Shown here: piece by piece, positions 10,742 through 21,612 of the stretch
Position numbering within the stretch: position 1 is the first letter of the stretch
How the letters are laid out: each line of letters opens with the position of its first letter
Origin: Azorinus chamasolen
Taxonomy: Eukaryota; Mollusca; Bivalvia; Cardiida; Solecurtidae
DNA length: 64,000 nt
NCBI GenBank assembly: GCA_963576725.1
Contig: OY755241.1
Span: forward strand, 1,860,001-1,924,000
Reading direction: 5' to 3'
Notes under the pieces: generated by a model
Told to the model about the DNA's origin: nothing
The model's database searches: none
The model's input: the letters and a program-made list of their open reading frames with translations, nothing else
Made by a program: the position numbers and the translations under genes

Positions 10742-13219
10742 AGCTCACCTGAGCCAAAGGCTCAAGGTGAGCTATTGTGACCGCCTGTCGTCCGTCTGTC
10801 CGTCCGTCTGTCCGTTCACTTTTATTTCAAATGACTTCTTCTCCTAAACCACTGGGAGGATTTCAACCAAATTTCACAGAAATGTACCTTAGGATGTCCT
10901 CTATCAGTTTTGTTAACATCATGACCCCCGGGCAAAAAATGGCCCCGCCCCACTACTTTTACAGGGTTTTTTTGTAAATCTTTAAAAATCTTCTTCTCTG
11001 AAACCACAATTTCTAGAGCTTTGATATTTGGTATATAGCATCATCTAATGGTCCTTTACCAAGTTTGTTAAAATGATGACCTCCGGGCCAAAAATGGCCC
11101 TGCCCTGGGGCTTGTAGTTTTTACATAGACTTATATAGGGAAACCTTTAAAAATCTTTTTGTCTGAAACCACATAATCTAGAGCTAAGATATTTGGTATG
11201 AAGCATCACCTAATATACCACTACCAGGTGTGTTCAAATAATGACCCCTGGGCCATAAATGGTCTCACCCTGGGGTTTTATGCTACTTAACATCAGAATC
11301 TGTAACACTTAAAAGGTAATTTCCTCACAGTTATTTCCCTTGTCCCATCAGCATAGCCATAAGGGACAAAGGGAGATAACTGCATTGGAGTGCTAGTATC
11401 ATTCTATTTATAACTAATTATAATAAAATGTTGAAGGTGAATCAGTGTAGCTGTTTTAGAAGGCATAGAAACATCTATCAAATTCCATTAGCAAATAACA
11501 GACCTTGATCCTATAGGAGCCACCTTATCTGGGTCTACTCTGTTTGCAGATGCATGAAAACAAGTTTATATGAGAGAAATTAAGGGTTAAATAACTCCAG
11601 ATCTGCAGACCAGCAGCAGTTCAAAGGTTACAGCTGCTGGGCAGTAAAATCTCTCCAGGTCAATGCATGACTCTTAACTCTTTGCATGCTAGTGGTGAAA
11701 CTGTGATTACCTATGCAAACAGTTTGGATCCAGATGAGAGGCCGCATACTGCGACGTCTCATCAGGATCCAAACTTGTTTGTCATCTTAACCATATTTTT
11801 TTGCAAAAATATGGTTAAGTTTATTTTAAGAATTGAAGCAGATGACAATAACTTTTTGTTGCAGACGAAACATTAAAGGCATTTTGACCCATTAACCCTA
11901 GTGTGTAGTGTGAGTGATGTTAAATGGTGTCTTCCAATGTCTCTCAAATTAGATGTGAGAGATATAGGAATGTAACAATTCAGGCAATCAAGGAAAATGA
12001 TCTCCATCTAGACTTTTGATCTGGGTCCAAACCCAACTGATGTAAGTCATGGTAATGTTTAAGAAAACTGTGAAAACATGATTATGAAATGGCCCAACTG
12101 ATATAAGTCATGGTAATTCTTAAGAAAACATGATAATGCATTTGCCCCCCCCCCCTCTTAACAATGATAGGTGTTAAACTTACTACTGTGGATTGTCTGC
12201 TGCCCCAAAAAGCATCTTAAATACAACTTTTTTTTATAAAATTTGATGACAACACATTAAAAAGTTCTAAAATGTCTGAATCTTGTATGATATGAATGAA
12301 ATAACTAAGTAAATATAACTTCATTATAACAGTAGACGTAACTCTTCTCAATTTCAATTGTTAAAAATACTAATGACCCGTTTAATTGAATTATTATCAG
12401 ATATTCACACCTAGAGCTAGAATTATTTCTAAACACCTATTAACCCTTAACCTGTTTGCTTTGACAAAAATTGATCTGGGACTACCTTTGTTTGCTAATG
12501 CTTAAAAAAATTGTTATTGCCATAAATAGAAGTTTTAGCTTTGAAAAAAACTGTAAAATCAAATCTATATCTTGTCAAATGTAAAAAGAGCAGACCCTGA
12601 TCAGACAGCTTCTATAGCAGCCGTCTGATCTAGTCTACTCTTATTTTTAATGTGTAAAACACATTATTTCTCTGAAGAGAAGTTTTTGCTTTGACAAAAA
12701 CTGTAGAATCCGATCTATATTGTGTCAAAAGAAACAGAGAAGACCCAGATCAGACAGCTTCCGTAGGAGTCGTCTGATCTGAGTCTACTCTGTTTGCTAA
12801 TGCATAAAAACAGCTTTATATGAGGGAAAGGGTTAAACGATTTTTAAAGATATTCTTATTGGTCATTTCACACAAAAACTGGCATTATGTACTGCCTAAC
12901 ACTCTATTTGCCTATATACCTGGGTCAAGGTATAATTGCATAGCTTTATTGAAGTCATTTGAATTTCTCAAAGACCAGTTTTAGGCATTTTGAGCTAAGG
13001 CAAAAATGGCACAAGTTGTAAACAGTTTAGATCTTGGTCAACCAGTCACTTGGTATTAGTTCTGAATTCAGTTCAAGTTTATTCAGCAGTTAAAGGGTGA
13101 AAGCAGTGCACTAAGCTTATTTCATCTGCAAGAAATGTTGTCCACTGAAAAATTAACATGTCAATATACATGTATTACTGTAACTCAGGTGAGCGATATA
13201 GGGCCAATGGCCCTCTTGT
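10742..13219 (+). mobile_element. Composite Helentron-like element, AGCTCACCTGAGCC subfamily
   Basis: The head AGCTCACCTGAGCC...GGTGAGCTATTGTGA is followed by GTCCGTCTGTCCGTCCG. Monomers carry CTAGAGCTTTGATATTTGG and a GGGCCAAAAATGGCCC palindrome. The 3' end is GGTGAGCG, the hairpin AGGGCCAATGGCCCT and CTTGT. The middle holds TTAA-bounded foldback modules (near 11460-11900 and 12440-12840) that recur in the same order at 41106-43193 and 58864-61199. No coding capacity. Confidence 0.8.
11674..11895 (+). mobile_element. piggyBac-like MITE module inside the composite element
   Basis: It opens TTAACTCTTTGCATGC and contains the foldback AGTTTGGATCC...GGATCCAAACT (about 11725-11784). It ends near CCCATTAACCC. 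A TTAA boundary followed by CYCTTT is typical of piggyBac-type ends. The right terminus is decayed, so the end is approximate. Confidence 0.5.
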
Positions 13220-13380
13220 TTAATAAGATATTCACTTCATTTTTTTAAAAAATAGTATCACCTTAATATGGAAATCAAGATCTGAAGCACAGATTAGAAA
13301 ATGTCAACACTTATAAGGCATGTTGAATCAGAGAAAGTTTGCAAGTGGGCGTATTATGTACCGTATGCGGTACTCTTGTT

Positions 13381-13777
13381 ACTGAAAGGTGAAGTTCGAC
13401 CTGAGTGTTTATTTTGTTTTGAGCCTTATACAATTCAGCACATTCTCATTGAATGTCCTGATTTAATCTTAATCAGAGATAGGTTCTTTCAAGCAGATTC
13501 CTTGAGGGAACTGTTTGAGCTGGTAGAAATACCAAAAATATTTGATTTTTTAAAAGCCATTAATATATATTCTAAAATTTAAAAGGTATATTTTTAGAAT
13601 GTCGATTATGTTTGTCCTTATTTTATTTACAATCCTGTTGATCGGGACTGACATTTACATAATCTAGTGAGATTGTCTTTATTTGATTTCATCATATAGT
13701 TTTATTTACATTATTTATTCGGCTCTATATGACCATCAGTGTCGATGGGCCGTAAAACACCATTCATTCATTCATTC
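13381..13777 (+). pseudogene. LINE C terminus and 3' UTR, continuation of 8770-9167
   Basis: The frame resumes as LLKGEVRPECLFCFEPYT, through HILIEC and ending KAINIYSKI, then the ~190-base 3' UTR ending GGGCCGTAAAACACC and (CATT)n. It is the downstream half of the LINE copy broken at 9167. Confidence 0.85.
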
Positions 13778-14340
13778 TGATTTCAAACCACAAATTACTA
13801 GACATATTCTATATAAATGGCAGGAGTCTTGGAATGAGGAAATTCATAACAAGCTCCATGCTGTTAAACCTATTTTAGGTGAACATTTTTGTTCATGCTG
13901 CCAATTCGGCGTGATGAGGTCGTATTGGCCAGAATAAGAATTGAACTCGTTCATTTTTACTGAAAGGTGAAGTTCAACTTGAATGTTTATTTTGTTTTGA
14001 GCCTTATACAATTTAGCACATTCTCATTGAATGTCCTGATTTAATCTTAATCAGAGATAGGTTCGTTCAAGCAGATTCCCTGAGGGAACTGTTTGAGCTG
14101 GTAGAAATACCAAAGATATTTGATTTTTTAAAAGCCATAAATATATATTCTAAAATTTAAAAGGTATATTTTTAGAATGTCGATTATGTTTTGTCCTTAT
14201 TTTATATACAATCCTGTTGATCGGGACTGACATTTACACAATCTAGTGAGATTGTCTTTATTTGGTTTTATTTACATTATTTATTCGGCTCTATAAGACC
14301 ATCAGTGTCGATGGGCCGTAAACACAATTCATTCATTCAA
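13778..14340 (+). pseudogene. Second 5'-truncated copy of the same LINE
   Basis: It begins at SDFKPQITRHILYKWQESW, loses frame at TGCTGCCAATTC (about 13897), has a small deletion at the ARIRI/LTHS junction, and then reads through the C-terminal motif CLFC...HILIEC to KAINIYSKI. It ends with the standard 3' UTR and CATTCATTC. The 5' truncation point lies directly against the tail of the previous copy. Confidence 0.8.
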
Positions 14341-14697
14341 TAATATCATTAAACTTGGTATTTGTTATGCTCTATCATTATTGTGAAGGTTCCCAATTTG
14401 AACTTATATCGAAAAATGCCCTGATAATTTTTGTTCTACAACACAATATTATCGGCCTGGTCCGTTTAATTCGTCCGCGTTCTGCCGATGATCACCCGAT
14501 CCCTCAATTGTTTACGTAAAACCTTTCTCAGAAGTGATCGGAGAACGCGAATATTAGACCATGAGCCAGAGGCCCAAAATTTGGCCATCGGTACCATCTT
14601 TGGGGAATAATGCTATCAATGCATTTTGATAAGATATAAGTATCTAGAATCAGAAAATATGTGATAGTAAATCGGTGGTAGCTTTTTAGCTCACCAG
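14341..14697. other. Unassigned spacer with an imperfect hairpin
   Basis: No gene is visible. GCGTTCTGCCGATGATCA (about 14476) and TGATCGGAGAACGCG (about 14538) form an imperfect inverted repeat around a ~45-base loop. Confidence 0.45.
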
Positions 14698-15815
14698 AGC
14701 ACAAAGTGCTCAGGGTGAGCTTTTGTGATCGCCTGATGTGCGTCGTCGGGCGTCAACAATTTCAACCTTTTAAAATATTCTCCTCTGAATCTACAGGGTT
14801 CTCAGCTTTCATCTTTGGCACATAGCATCATGTTCAGGCCGTAAAACACCATTCATTCATTCATTCTACAAAAGTTATATAAATTATGGCCCTGGGGTCA
14901 AAATTGGCCCCGCCTCAGGGATGGGCAGTTTTCAATAGAAACAAATAGTGAAATCTTTGAAAATCTTCTTCTGTGAAATTGGAAGGCTCTCAGCTTTCAT
15001 ATTTGGCACAGAGCATCATTTTCAGGTCCTCTACAAAAGTTATATAAATTATGGCCCTGGGGTCAAAATTGGCCCCGCCCCAGGGGTGGGCAGTTTTCAA
15101 TAGAAACAAATAGTGAAAACTTTGAAAACCTTCACCTCTAAAAACTTTAAGGTTCTCAGCTTTCATATTTGGCACATAGCATCATGTTCAGGTCATCTAC
15201 AAAAGTTATATAAATTATGGCCCTGGGGTCAAAATTGGCCCCGCCCAAGGGTTGGGCAGTTTTCAATAGAAACAAATAGTGAAATCTTTGAAAATCTTCT
15301 TGTCTGAAACTGGAAGGCTCTCAGCTTTCATATTTGGCACAGAGCATCATGTTCAGGTCCTCTACAAAAGTTATATAAATTATGGCCCTGGGGTCAAAAT
15401 TGGCCCCGCCCCAGGGGTGGGCAGTTTTCAATAGAAACAAATAGGGAAATCTTTGAAAATCTTCCTCTCTGAAACTCTCAGCTTTCATATTTGGCACATA
15501 GCATAAAATTATATAAATTATGGCCCTGGGGTCAAAATTGGCCCCGCCCCAGGGGTGGGCAGTTTCCAATAGAAACAAATAGTGAAATCTTTGAAAATCT
15601 TCCTCTCTGAAACTGGAAGGTACTCAGCTTTCATATTTTGCATATAGCATCATGTGTAGGTCCTCTACAAAAGTTATATAAATTGTGCCTCTTGGGTCAA
15701 AATTAGCCCCGCCCCAAGGGAGGCTAGTTTTCTATAGAAACATATAGTGAAAACTTTGAAAATCTTCTCCTCTGATTGTCTGGTGAGCGCTTCAGGGCCA
15801 TTCTGGCCCTCTTGT
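14698..15815 (+). mobile_element. Helentron-like element, AGCTCACCAGAGC subfamily
   Basis: Head AGCTCACCAGAGC...GGTGAGCTTTTGTGATCGCC follows a T run. Monomers of ~140-175 bp centre on CTTTCATATTTGGCACA and GGGGTCAAAATTGGCCCC. The end is GGTGAGCG, AGGGCCATTCTGGCCCT and CTTGT. Near 14838-14870 a LINE-tail scrap (GGCCGTAAAACACC plus CATTCATTC) lies inside the first monomer. Confidence 0.8.
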
Positions 15816-16236
15816 ATTTATTTGACCAATTTTAACCCTATGGTAAAAATAGTGTTTTCTTAATCTAGCATTAAAGAAAAGACATCATTAAATTTCAAAC
15901 TGATGTCTCTCTCTTGTTACAACCTGTATCTACTTGAAAATTGAAATTCTTGTAGCTGTAGTTACACACGTTTCATTAATGTCGTTATTTTTTCACAAAA
16001 AGTGGTTCATATAATGTAAATTCTTGCTCATACGTACACGGAATTATGTTTACATTCATGTGTATTTTGCAGAAGTAAAAATTTCTCCGGAGTTTTGCAT
16101 ACCTTCATCATCTTTATAACTAGGCTCATAAAACTTCATATGTATATTCACAGTAATGAGGGCAATGAATTGACTTCAGACTAGAACCCTTACATATAGC
16201 ATCTCTTAATGCAAATTGTCAGTTATGTCCCTTTTT
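15816..16236. other. Unassigned spacer
   Basis: AT-rich; no coding frame or recognised repeat seen. Confidence 0.5.
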
Positions 16237-18268
16237 AGCTCACCAGAGCACTTTGTGCTCAGGGTGAGCTTTTGTGATCGCCCTTTGTCCGTCGTCCGTC
16301 GTCGTGCGTCGTCCGTCGTTCGTCGTTTGTCGTTCGTCGTTCGTCGTCCGTCGTCAACAATTTGAACCTTTAAAAATCTTCTCCTCTGAATCTACAGGGT
16401 TCTCATCTTTCATCTTTGGCACATAGTATCATCTTTAGGTCCTCTACAAAAGTTATATAAATTATTCCCCTGGGGTCAAAATTGGCCCCGCCCCAGGGGT
16501 GCCTTGTTTTCAGTAGAAACATATAGTAAAACTTTGAAAATCTTCTCCTCTTAAACCAGAAGGTTCTCAGCTTTCATATTTGGCACATAGCATCATGTTC
16601 AGATCCTCTACAAAAGTTATATAAATTATGGCCCTGGGGTCAAAATTGGCCCCGCCCCAGGGGTGGGCAGTTTTAAATAGAAACAAATAGTGAAATCTTT
16701 GAAAATCTTCTTCTCTGAAACTTGAAGTCTCTCAGCTTTCATATTTGGCACAGAGCATCATGTTCAGGTCATCTACAAAAGTTATATAAATTATGGCCCT
16801 GGGGTCAAAACTGGCCCCGCCCCAGGGGTGGGCAGTTTTAAATAGAAACAAATAGTGAAATCTTTGAAAATCTTCTTCTCTGAAACTGCAAGTCTCTCAG
16901 CTTTCATATTTGGCACAGAGCATCATGTTCAGGTCCTCTACAAAAGTTATATAAATTATGGCCCTGGGGTCAAAATTGGACCCGTCCCAGGGGTGCCTTG
17001 TTTTCAATAGAAACATATAGTAAAACTTTGGAAATCTTCTCCTCTGAAACCAGAAGGTTCTCAGCTTTCATATTTAGCACATAGCATCATGTTCAGGTCC
17101 TCTACAAAAGTTATATAAATTATGGCCCTGGGGTCAAAATTGGCCCTGCCCCGGGGGTTGGGCAGTTTTGAATAGAAACAAATAGTGAAATCTTTGAAAA
17201 TCTTCTTCTCTGAAACTGGAAGTCTCTCAGCTTTCATATTTGGCACAGAGCATCATGTTCAGATCCTCTACAAAAGTTATATAAATTATGGCCCTTGGGT
17301 CAAAATTGGCCCCGCCCCAGGGGTGGGCAGTTTTCAATAGAAACAAATAGTGAAAACTGAAAATCTTCTTCTCTGAAACTGGAAGGCTCTCAGCTTTCAT
17401 ATTTGACACATAGCATCATGTTCAGGTCCTCTACAAAAGTTATATAAATTATGGCCCCGGGGTCAAAATTGGCCCTGCCCCAGGGGTGGGCATTTTAAAT
17501 AGAAACAAATAATGAAATCTTTGAAAATCTTCTTCTCTGAAACTGGATGGCTCTCAGCTTTCATATTTGGCACAGAGCATCATGTTCAGGTCCTCTACAA
17601 AAGTCATATAAATTATGGCCCTGGGGTCAAAATTGGCCCCACCCCAGGGGTGGGCAGTTTTCAATAGAAATAAATGCATGTAGGGAAAACTTTGAAAACC
17701 TTCTCCTCTGAAACTTGAAGGTTTTCAGCTTTCATATTTGGCACATAGCATTATGTCCAGGTCCTCTACAAAATATGTATAAAATATGGCCCCAGGGTCA
17801 AAATTCGCCCCGCCCCAGGGTCAAAATTCGCCCCGCCCCAGGGGTGGGCAGTTTTCAATAGAAACAAATAGTGAAATCTTTGAATATCTTCTTCTCTGAA
17901 ACTGGAAGGTTCTCAGCTTTCATATTTTGCACATAGCATCATGTTCAGGTCTTCTACAAAATTTGTAGAAATTATGGCCCTTGGGTGAAAATTGGCCCGC
18001 CCCAGGGGTAGCCAGTTTTCAATAGAAACATATAGTGAAAACTTTGAAAATATTCTCGTCTTAAACTGGAAGGTTCTCAGCTTTCATATTTGGCACATAG
18101 CATCATGTTCAGGTCCTCTACAAAAGTTATATAAATTGTGCCTCTTGGGTCAAAATTAGCCCCGCCCCAGGGCAGGCTAGTTTTCTATAGAAACATATAG
18201 TAAAAACTTTGAAAATCTTCTCCTCTGATTGTCTGGTGAGCGCTTCAGGGCCATTCTGGCCCTCTTGT
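16237..18268 (+). mobile_element. Helentron-like element, AGCTCACCAGAGC subfamily, ~10 monomers
   Basis: Head AGCTCACCAGAGCACTTTG, then a GTCGTCCGTCGTTCGTCG stretch, then about ten ~165-170 bp monomers (TTTGGCACATAGCATCATG, TATATAAATTATGGCCCTGG). End GGTGAGCG, AGGGCCATTCTGGCCCT and CTTGT. The preceding bases are CTTTTT. The short frames that recur in it are monomer periodicity, not genes. Confidence 0.85.
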
Positions 18269-18934
18269 TAAATCTTCCATACACGCAAATTGTGCCAAAA
18301 CTGAAATATCTTAAGAGTTGGCCCCATGAAAGTTCACCAGCATTTCACCATCATTATATCAACGACCAAATTAACGATGAGAACCCTTTAAGCCAGAACC
18401 CAGTCATTGTTTAGGCCAACTTATGTCCCTTTATGAAACTGGTATGTAACAGGTAAGCTATAAATATCCGAACAACCACTTCAGAGCTAGCTAATTCATG
18501 ATATACTTTTGTACATGCATATTTATTATTCATCATAAGCATTACAACTTGAACCATAGGAAATGGATCCCCTCCTTCCTTATGATGATATTGTCTCTAA
18601 TCAAGTATGTATTTTAGTGAAAAAAAAGTCCCGTAATTTTGCTTACTACACAATTCACCTTCTTCACATCAAGTTCACCTTCTTCACATCAAGTTGTTTA
18701 TCTGTGAAAGTTTTATGCATATATATGCTTTATGGTAAAGAAATTTGCCAAGATCTGGATAAAATGGCCTGAACAAACATTTCCTTCTTAACGGTCATTT
18801 TCACATCAAGGTTGCCTATTTGCGAAAGCATGCTTATATGTAGACATTCTGTTTTCACTTCAAGGTAATTTGAAGTAAAACGTATTTTGTCTGACCATCC
18901 GTTAGTTTGCCCATTGGTACATGTTAAGGTCAGC
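18269..18934. other. Unassigned region
   Basis: No gene or recognised mobile element. AGTTCACCTTCTTCACATCA is tandemly duplicated near 18655-18692. Confidence 0.45.
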
Positions 18935-19090
18935 ATTTCAGTTAGCTCATATGGTACAGCGTTCGCTTTCGGGCAGGACGTTGTGAGTATGATCGCTGGT
19001 CGGGTCATACCAAAGACTTTCAAAATGGTACTAAGGTGGGTTGGTTGGCCCGATGTCAGGTAAATGTTACTGGGTATGGTTGCAGTTTTC
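18935..19090 (+). mobile_element. tRNA-derived SINE fragment
   Basis: A tRNA-like A box (TTAGCTCATATGGTACAGCG, 18942-18961) is followed at the right distance by a degenerate B box (about 18983-18994). The core TTGGCCCGATGTCAGG...TACTGGGT (19041-19075) matches the core of the SINE at 2263-2565. The 3' tail is missing. Confidence 0.65.
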
Positions 19091-20751
19091 AATTTTATAC
19101 ACTAAACACGTTAAAGAATCAATGAAATCAGAGTTGCTGTATCCAATTCTGTCTCTAATGCATCTATTAGCACAAGATGGCAAAGGTCAAGGACTGATGA
19201 TACATTTGGACAGTAAAGCCAGACAAGTGAAAATATATTAAAACATAGAGTTATCAGTGAGTAATGCAGATTTTAGTCATGTGTGTTCTGGTTAAAAGAA
19301 TTGCACGACATTCATTTGGATTCACAGAGTATGATGTTTAGGATTTTTCAAAAGCAACAAGCAATGACAAAACATGAGAGGGAACCTCCAAAACAAAGTT
19401 AAACAATTTGTTATCCATTTGAAACATATTTATGGCTAAAGGAATTTATGATATGCTAGACATAAGCAACAATAACACATTAGTAAGATAGATTTGCAGA
19501 AGAAATTGACTAGTGTAAACACTGTCCAAGTACATGTTATTGTGCTGCAATAGTAGAAAACAGAAATTATTATCAATGTGATATAAAAATCTTTGGCCGT
19601 GATATAACATACATTGTTTGAATTATGAAGGGAAAATTTAATGAAGAACTGTGGTGATGACATCGAAGTAGATTGTCTGGTCATTAGATGCTAAGCATAA
19701 CAATTAAACAGATTAGGAAGCATTTGGGGAGGTTTCTAAATAAATAGAGTCATCATTGCATTGGCAATAGAAAGATACAACAAACACATTTTATGACAGT
19801 GAGAAGGTCCCGGCACTTCAGTACTAACTGGATGAAGTAAATGAGTGTCTGACCATGCAACTGAAGTAGTAAATCAAGTTTTAATAACCTGGTCAGAGAA
19901 CACAGAATACTTTGTAATGTATTTGGCTTTTCATGCTGACACATACACCAGAGTCCCACTATATTAGAAATGCGGGACTGGAGCAATGACTCCATGATAT
20001 CAGGAAGATTACAATCACTATTAAAATATAAGTTTGTGTGTAACTTTGCATTGGCACGGCCTTAATTATAATAGTAAGGCAAGCACAGTGGGATTCCCGA
20101 CCAGGAAAGAAAATCCCTAAGCAAAGTCCTTAAATTGGTTAGAAATAGGAGATATGCTTCAAATTGTTACATGAAGTGCAGCCATTTGTCTGTCTCCTAC
20201 ATTAACCATATTGTGTAGGTCATGCCAGACGCGACCTTTGCTGTGCGATGATGAAGGGTAATCTTCAACAACTATGCAGCGAATACTTTGCATAGCGCTC
20301 GCAAAAATACAAACGACCAGGCTGTAATTCAGAATCCAAATTTTCAAAATTATTATAGCTTGGGCAATGTTATTTGTGCATTGGAGGGGTGGTCAGGCAA
20401 CCAACTTTCGAAGAGTATTGAATTATTGGGATGTCTGCTTTTTAAACTTATGAATGCCTATACATGTAATGACTTTCTACACTTATGTCAGTAGCCGGTG
20501 AGAGTACATGTATTTGTAAGTAGGGCGATTGTTTGTTAAGTATATTTGCTATACGTTAGTTTTATCATTCATTTGCCACATAGGGCACTCAATGATCCAA
20601 CAGGAGAGATTGGAGGAGAGCAGAAGAACGCTCTTGTTCTCTGGTTCTTCAACATTCCCGGTCAAAATTACTATTAGCAGATCGATACATTATCCTATCC
20701 CCAGGTCAACAATCATAGAGCTACCTTCATATGCCAAGTGCAAAGCAAATG
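19091..20751. other. Unassigned region
   Basis: No coding frame with family features, no tandem structure and no clear MITE. Ordinary single-copy or ancient-repeat DNA. Confidence 0.45.
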
Positions 20752-20890
20752 TGAAACTTTTAACTGTTTTAGGCTACTGACCGTTCCAAGGCGGTACTCC
20801 AGCTTTTCAGCCTATGGTCAACTTTGTTGTTTAATGTGCGTCCTGTTATGTTTTGTCTTGTGGCTATACTGTTTCTTGTTTGGTGCGGTG
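20752..20890 (+). repeat. Fragment of a dispersed TG-rich repeat
   Basis: GACCGTTCCAAGGCGGTACTC and following TTGTTT/GTGCGTCCTG text match the reverse complement of 56062-56340. The TGTGTG-rich middle is lost in this copy. Confidence 0.6.
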
Positions 20891-21044
20891 CCATTTCGTA
20901 TGTGGCCCTCCCTGTTTGACTATTTTTTCCATATTGAATCATATTAAAACCTTTAGGGCAATCCCTTCAACCTCGGACTGATGGGAATCATCTTGAAGAA
21001 AATCTGGCAGAACAATGATATGATAAGGATAAGGATTATCTAAA

Positions 21045-21612
21045 TTAAATATCGTCTAAATACCTTGAAGTTTTATTAAAAGCATTACCAATATCTGTCT
21101 GTGTATCAGGTTTTAAGCTAAGCATAAAATCCCTCTCATAGCAACTCATAAAAAAATCTGCAACAAGAGGGGCACAATTCGTATCCATGGGTATACCAAC
21201 AACTTGACGATATGTGATACCCCCATAACGCACAAATATATTATCTAAAAGATCTACAAACATCAAGGCAAGTCCACATTGTGGAATGTTCAACTTCTGA
21301 ATTCGAAAAGAATGAACGTTGAACATTTTGTTTTCTCTGGCAAAGGTTTTTTCTATTAATTTAAACAGTTTATCCTTTATAAGATGGTGAGGTAGAGTAG
21401 TATAGAGTGTAGAGAAATCATAAGAGCTCAGTGAAGAAATGTTATACTGCTCATTTTCAAGTTTCGTTAAAACATCGTTTGAACTTTTTATAGACAAAAA
21501 AACATTAATACCAGAATTTTCATATATTTTATCACAGTAACGTTTTACATGTTCTTTGATCGTAGTAAGACAGGAAACATTTAAACAGAATAATACACGT
21601 TCTTCACATAAT
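21045..21612 (-). pseudogene. Penelope-like element reverse transcriptase remnant
   Basis: Read on the minus strand, an open frame of ~188 codons contains KEHVKRYCDKIYENSG, then motif A (SSYDFSTLYTTLP), the B region (VVGIPMDTNCAPLVADFF) and the active-site box SRYLDDI. The same motif set occurs in Penelope-like reverse transcriptases. Two defects are visible: the usual MGT is MDT, and TAA follows YLDDI directly. After the stop, NLDNP reads in a shifted frame, as if two bases were deleted. The segment between the A and B regions (KMFNVHSFRIQKLN) looks rearranged. The GIY-YIG endonuclease is not present. Host activity is not expected. Confidence 0.7.

Larger units (their letters stand above)
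9168..13380 (+). mobile_element. Helentron-like element, TACGCCCAC family, itself interrupted
   Basis: The head ATACGCCCACC pairs with GGTGG just downstream; GTCCGTTCGTTCGTCCG follows, then about eight tandem monomers of ~160 bp (9240-10730) built on GAAACTTCACACAAATG and AGAGTTATGGCCCTTG. The 3' end at 13344-13380 has the inverted word GTGGGCGTA, a hairpin GTACCGTATGCGGTAC and TCTTGT. The LINE flanks join exactly (CATTTTT / ACTGAAAGG) as in the uninterrupted copies at 2634 and 13958, which fixes both ends. A second element occupies 10742-13219. Confidence 0.8.

Noticed and set aside
11280..11420. Possible host exon in AAGGGACAAAGGGAGATAAC
   Set aside because: The same text recurs in all composite Helentron-like copies; it is element sequence.
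14990..17409. Several similar ~60-codon minus-strand frames (PNMKAE...FDPRAIIYITFVED)
   Set aside because: They are translations of the ~165-bp Helentron-like monomer and occur once per monomer.
18730..19092. 120-codon minus-strand frame
   Set aside because: It overlaps the SINE at 18935-19090, has no recognisable domain and shows low-complexity composition.
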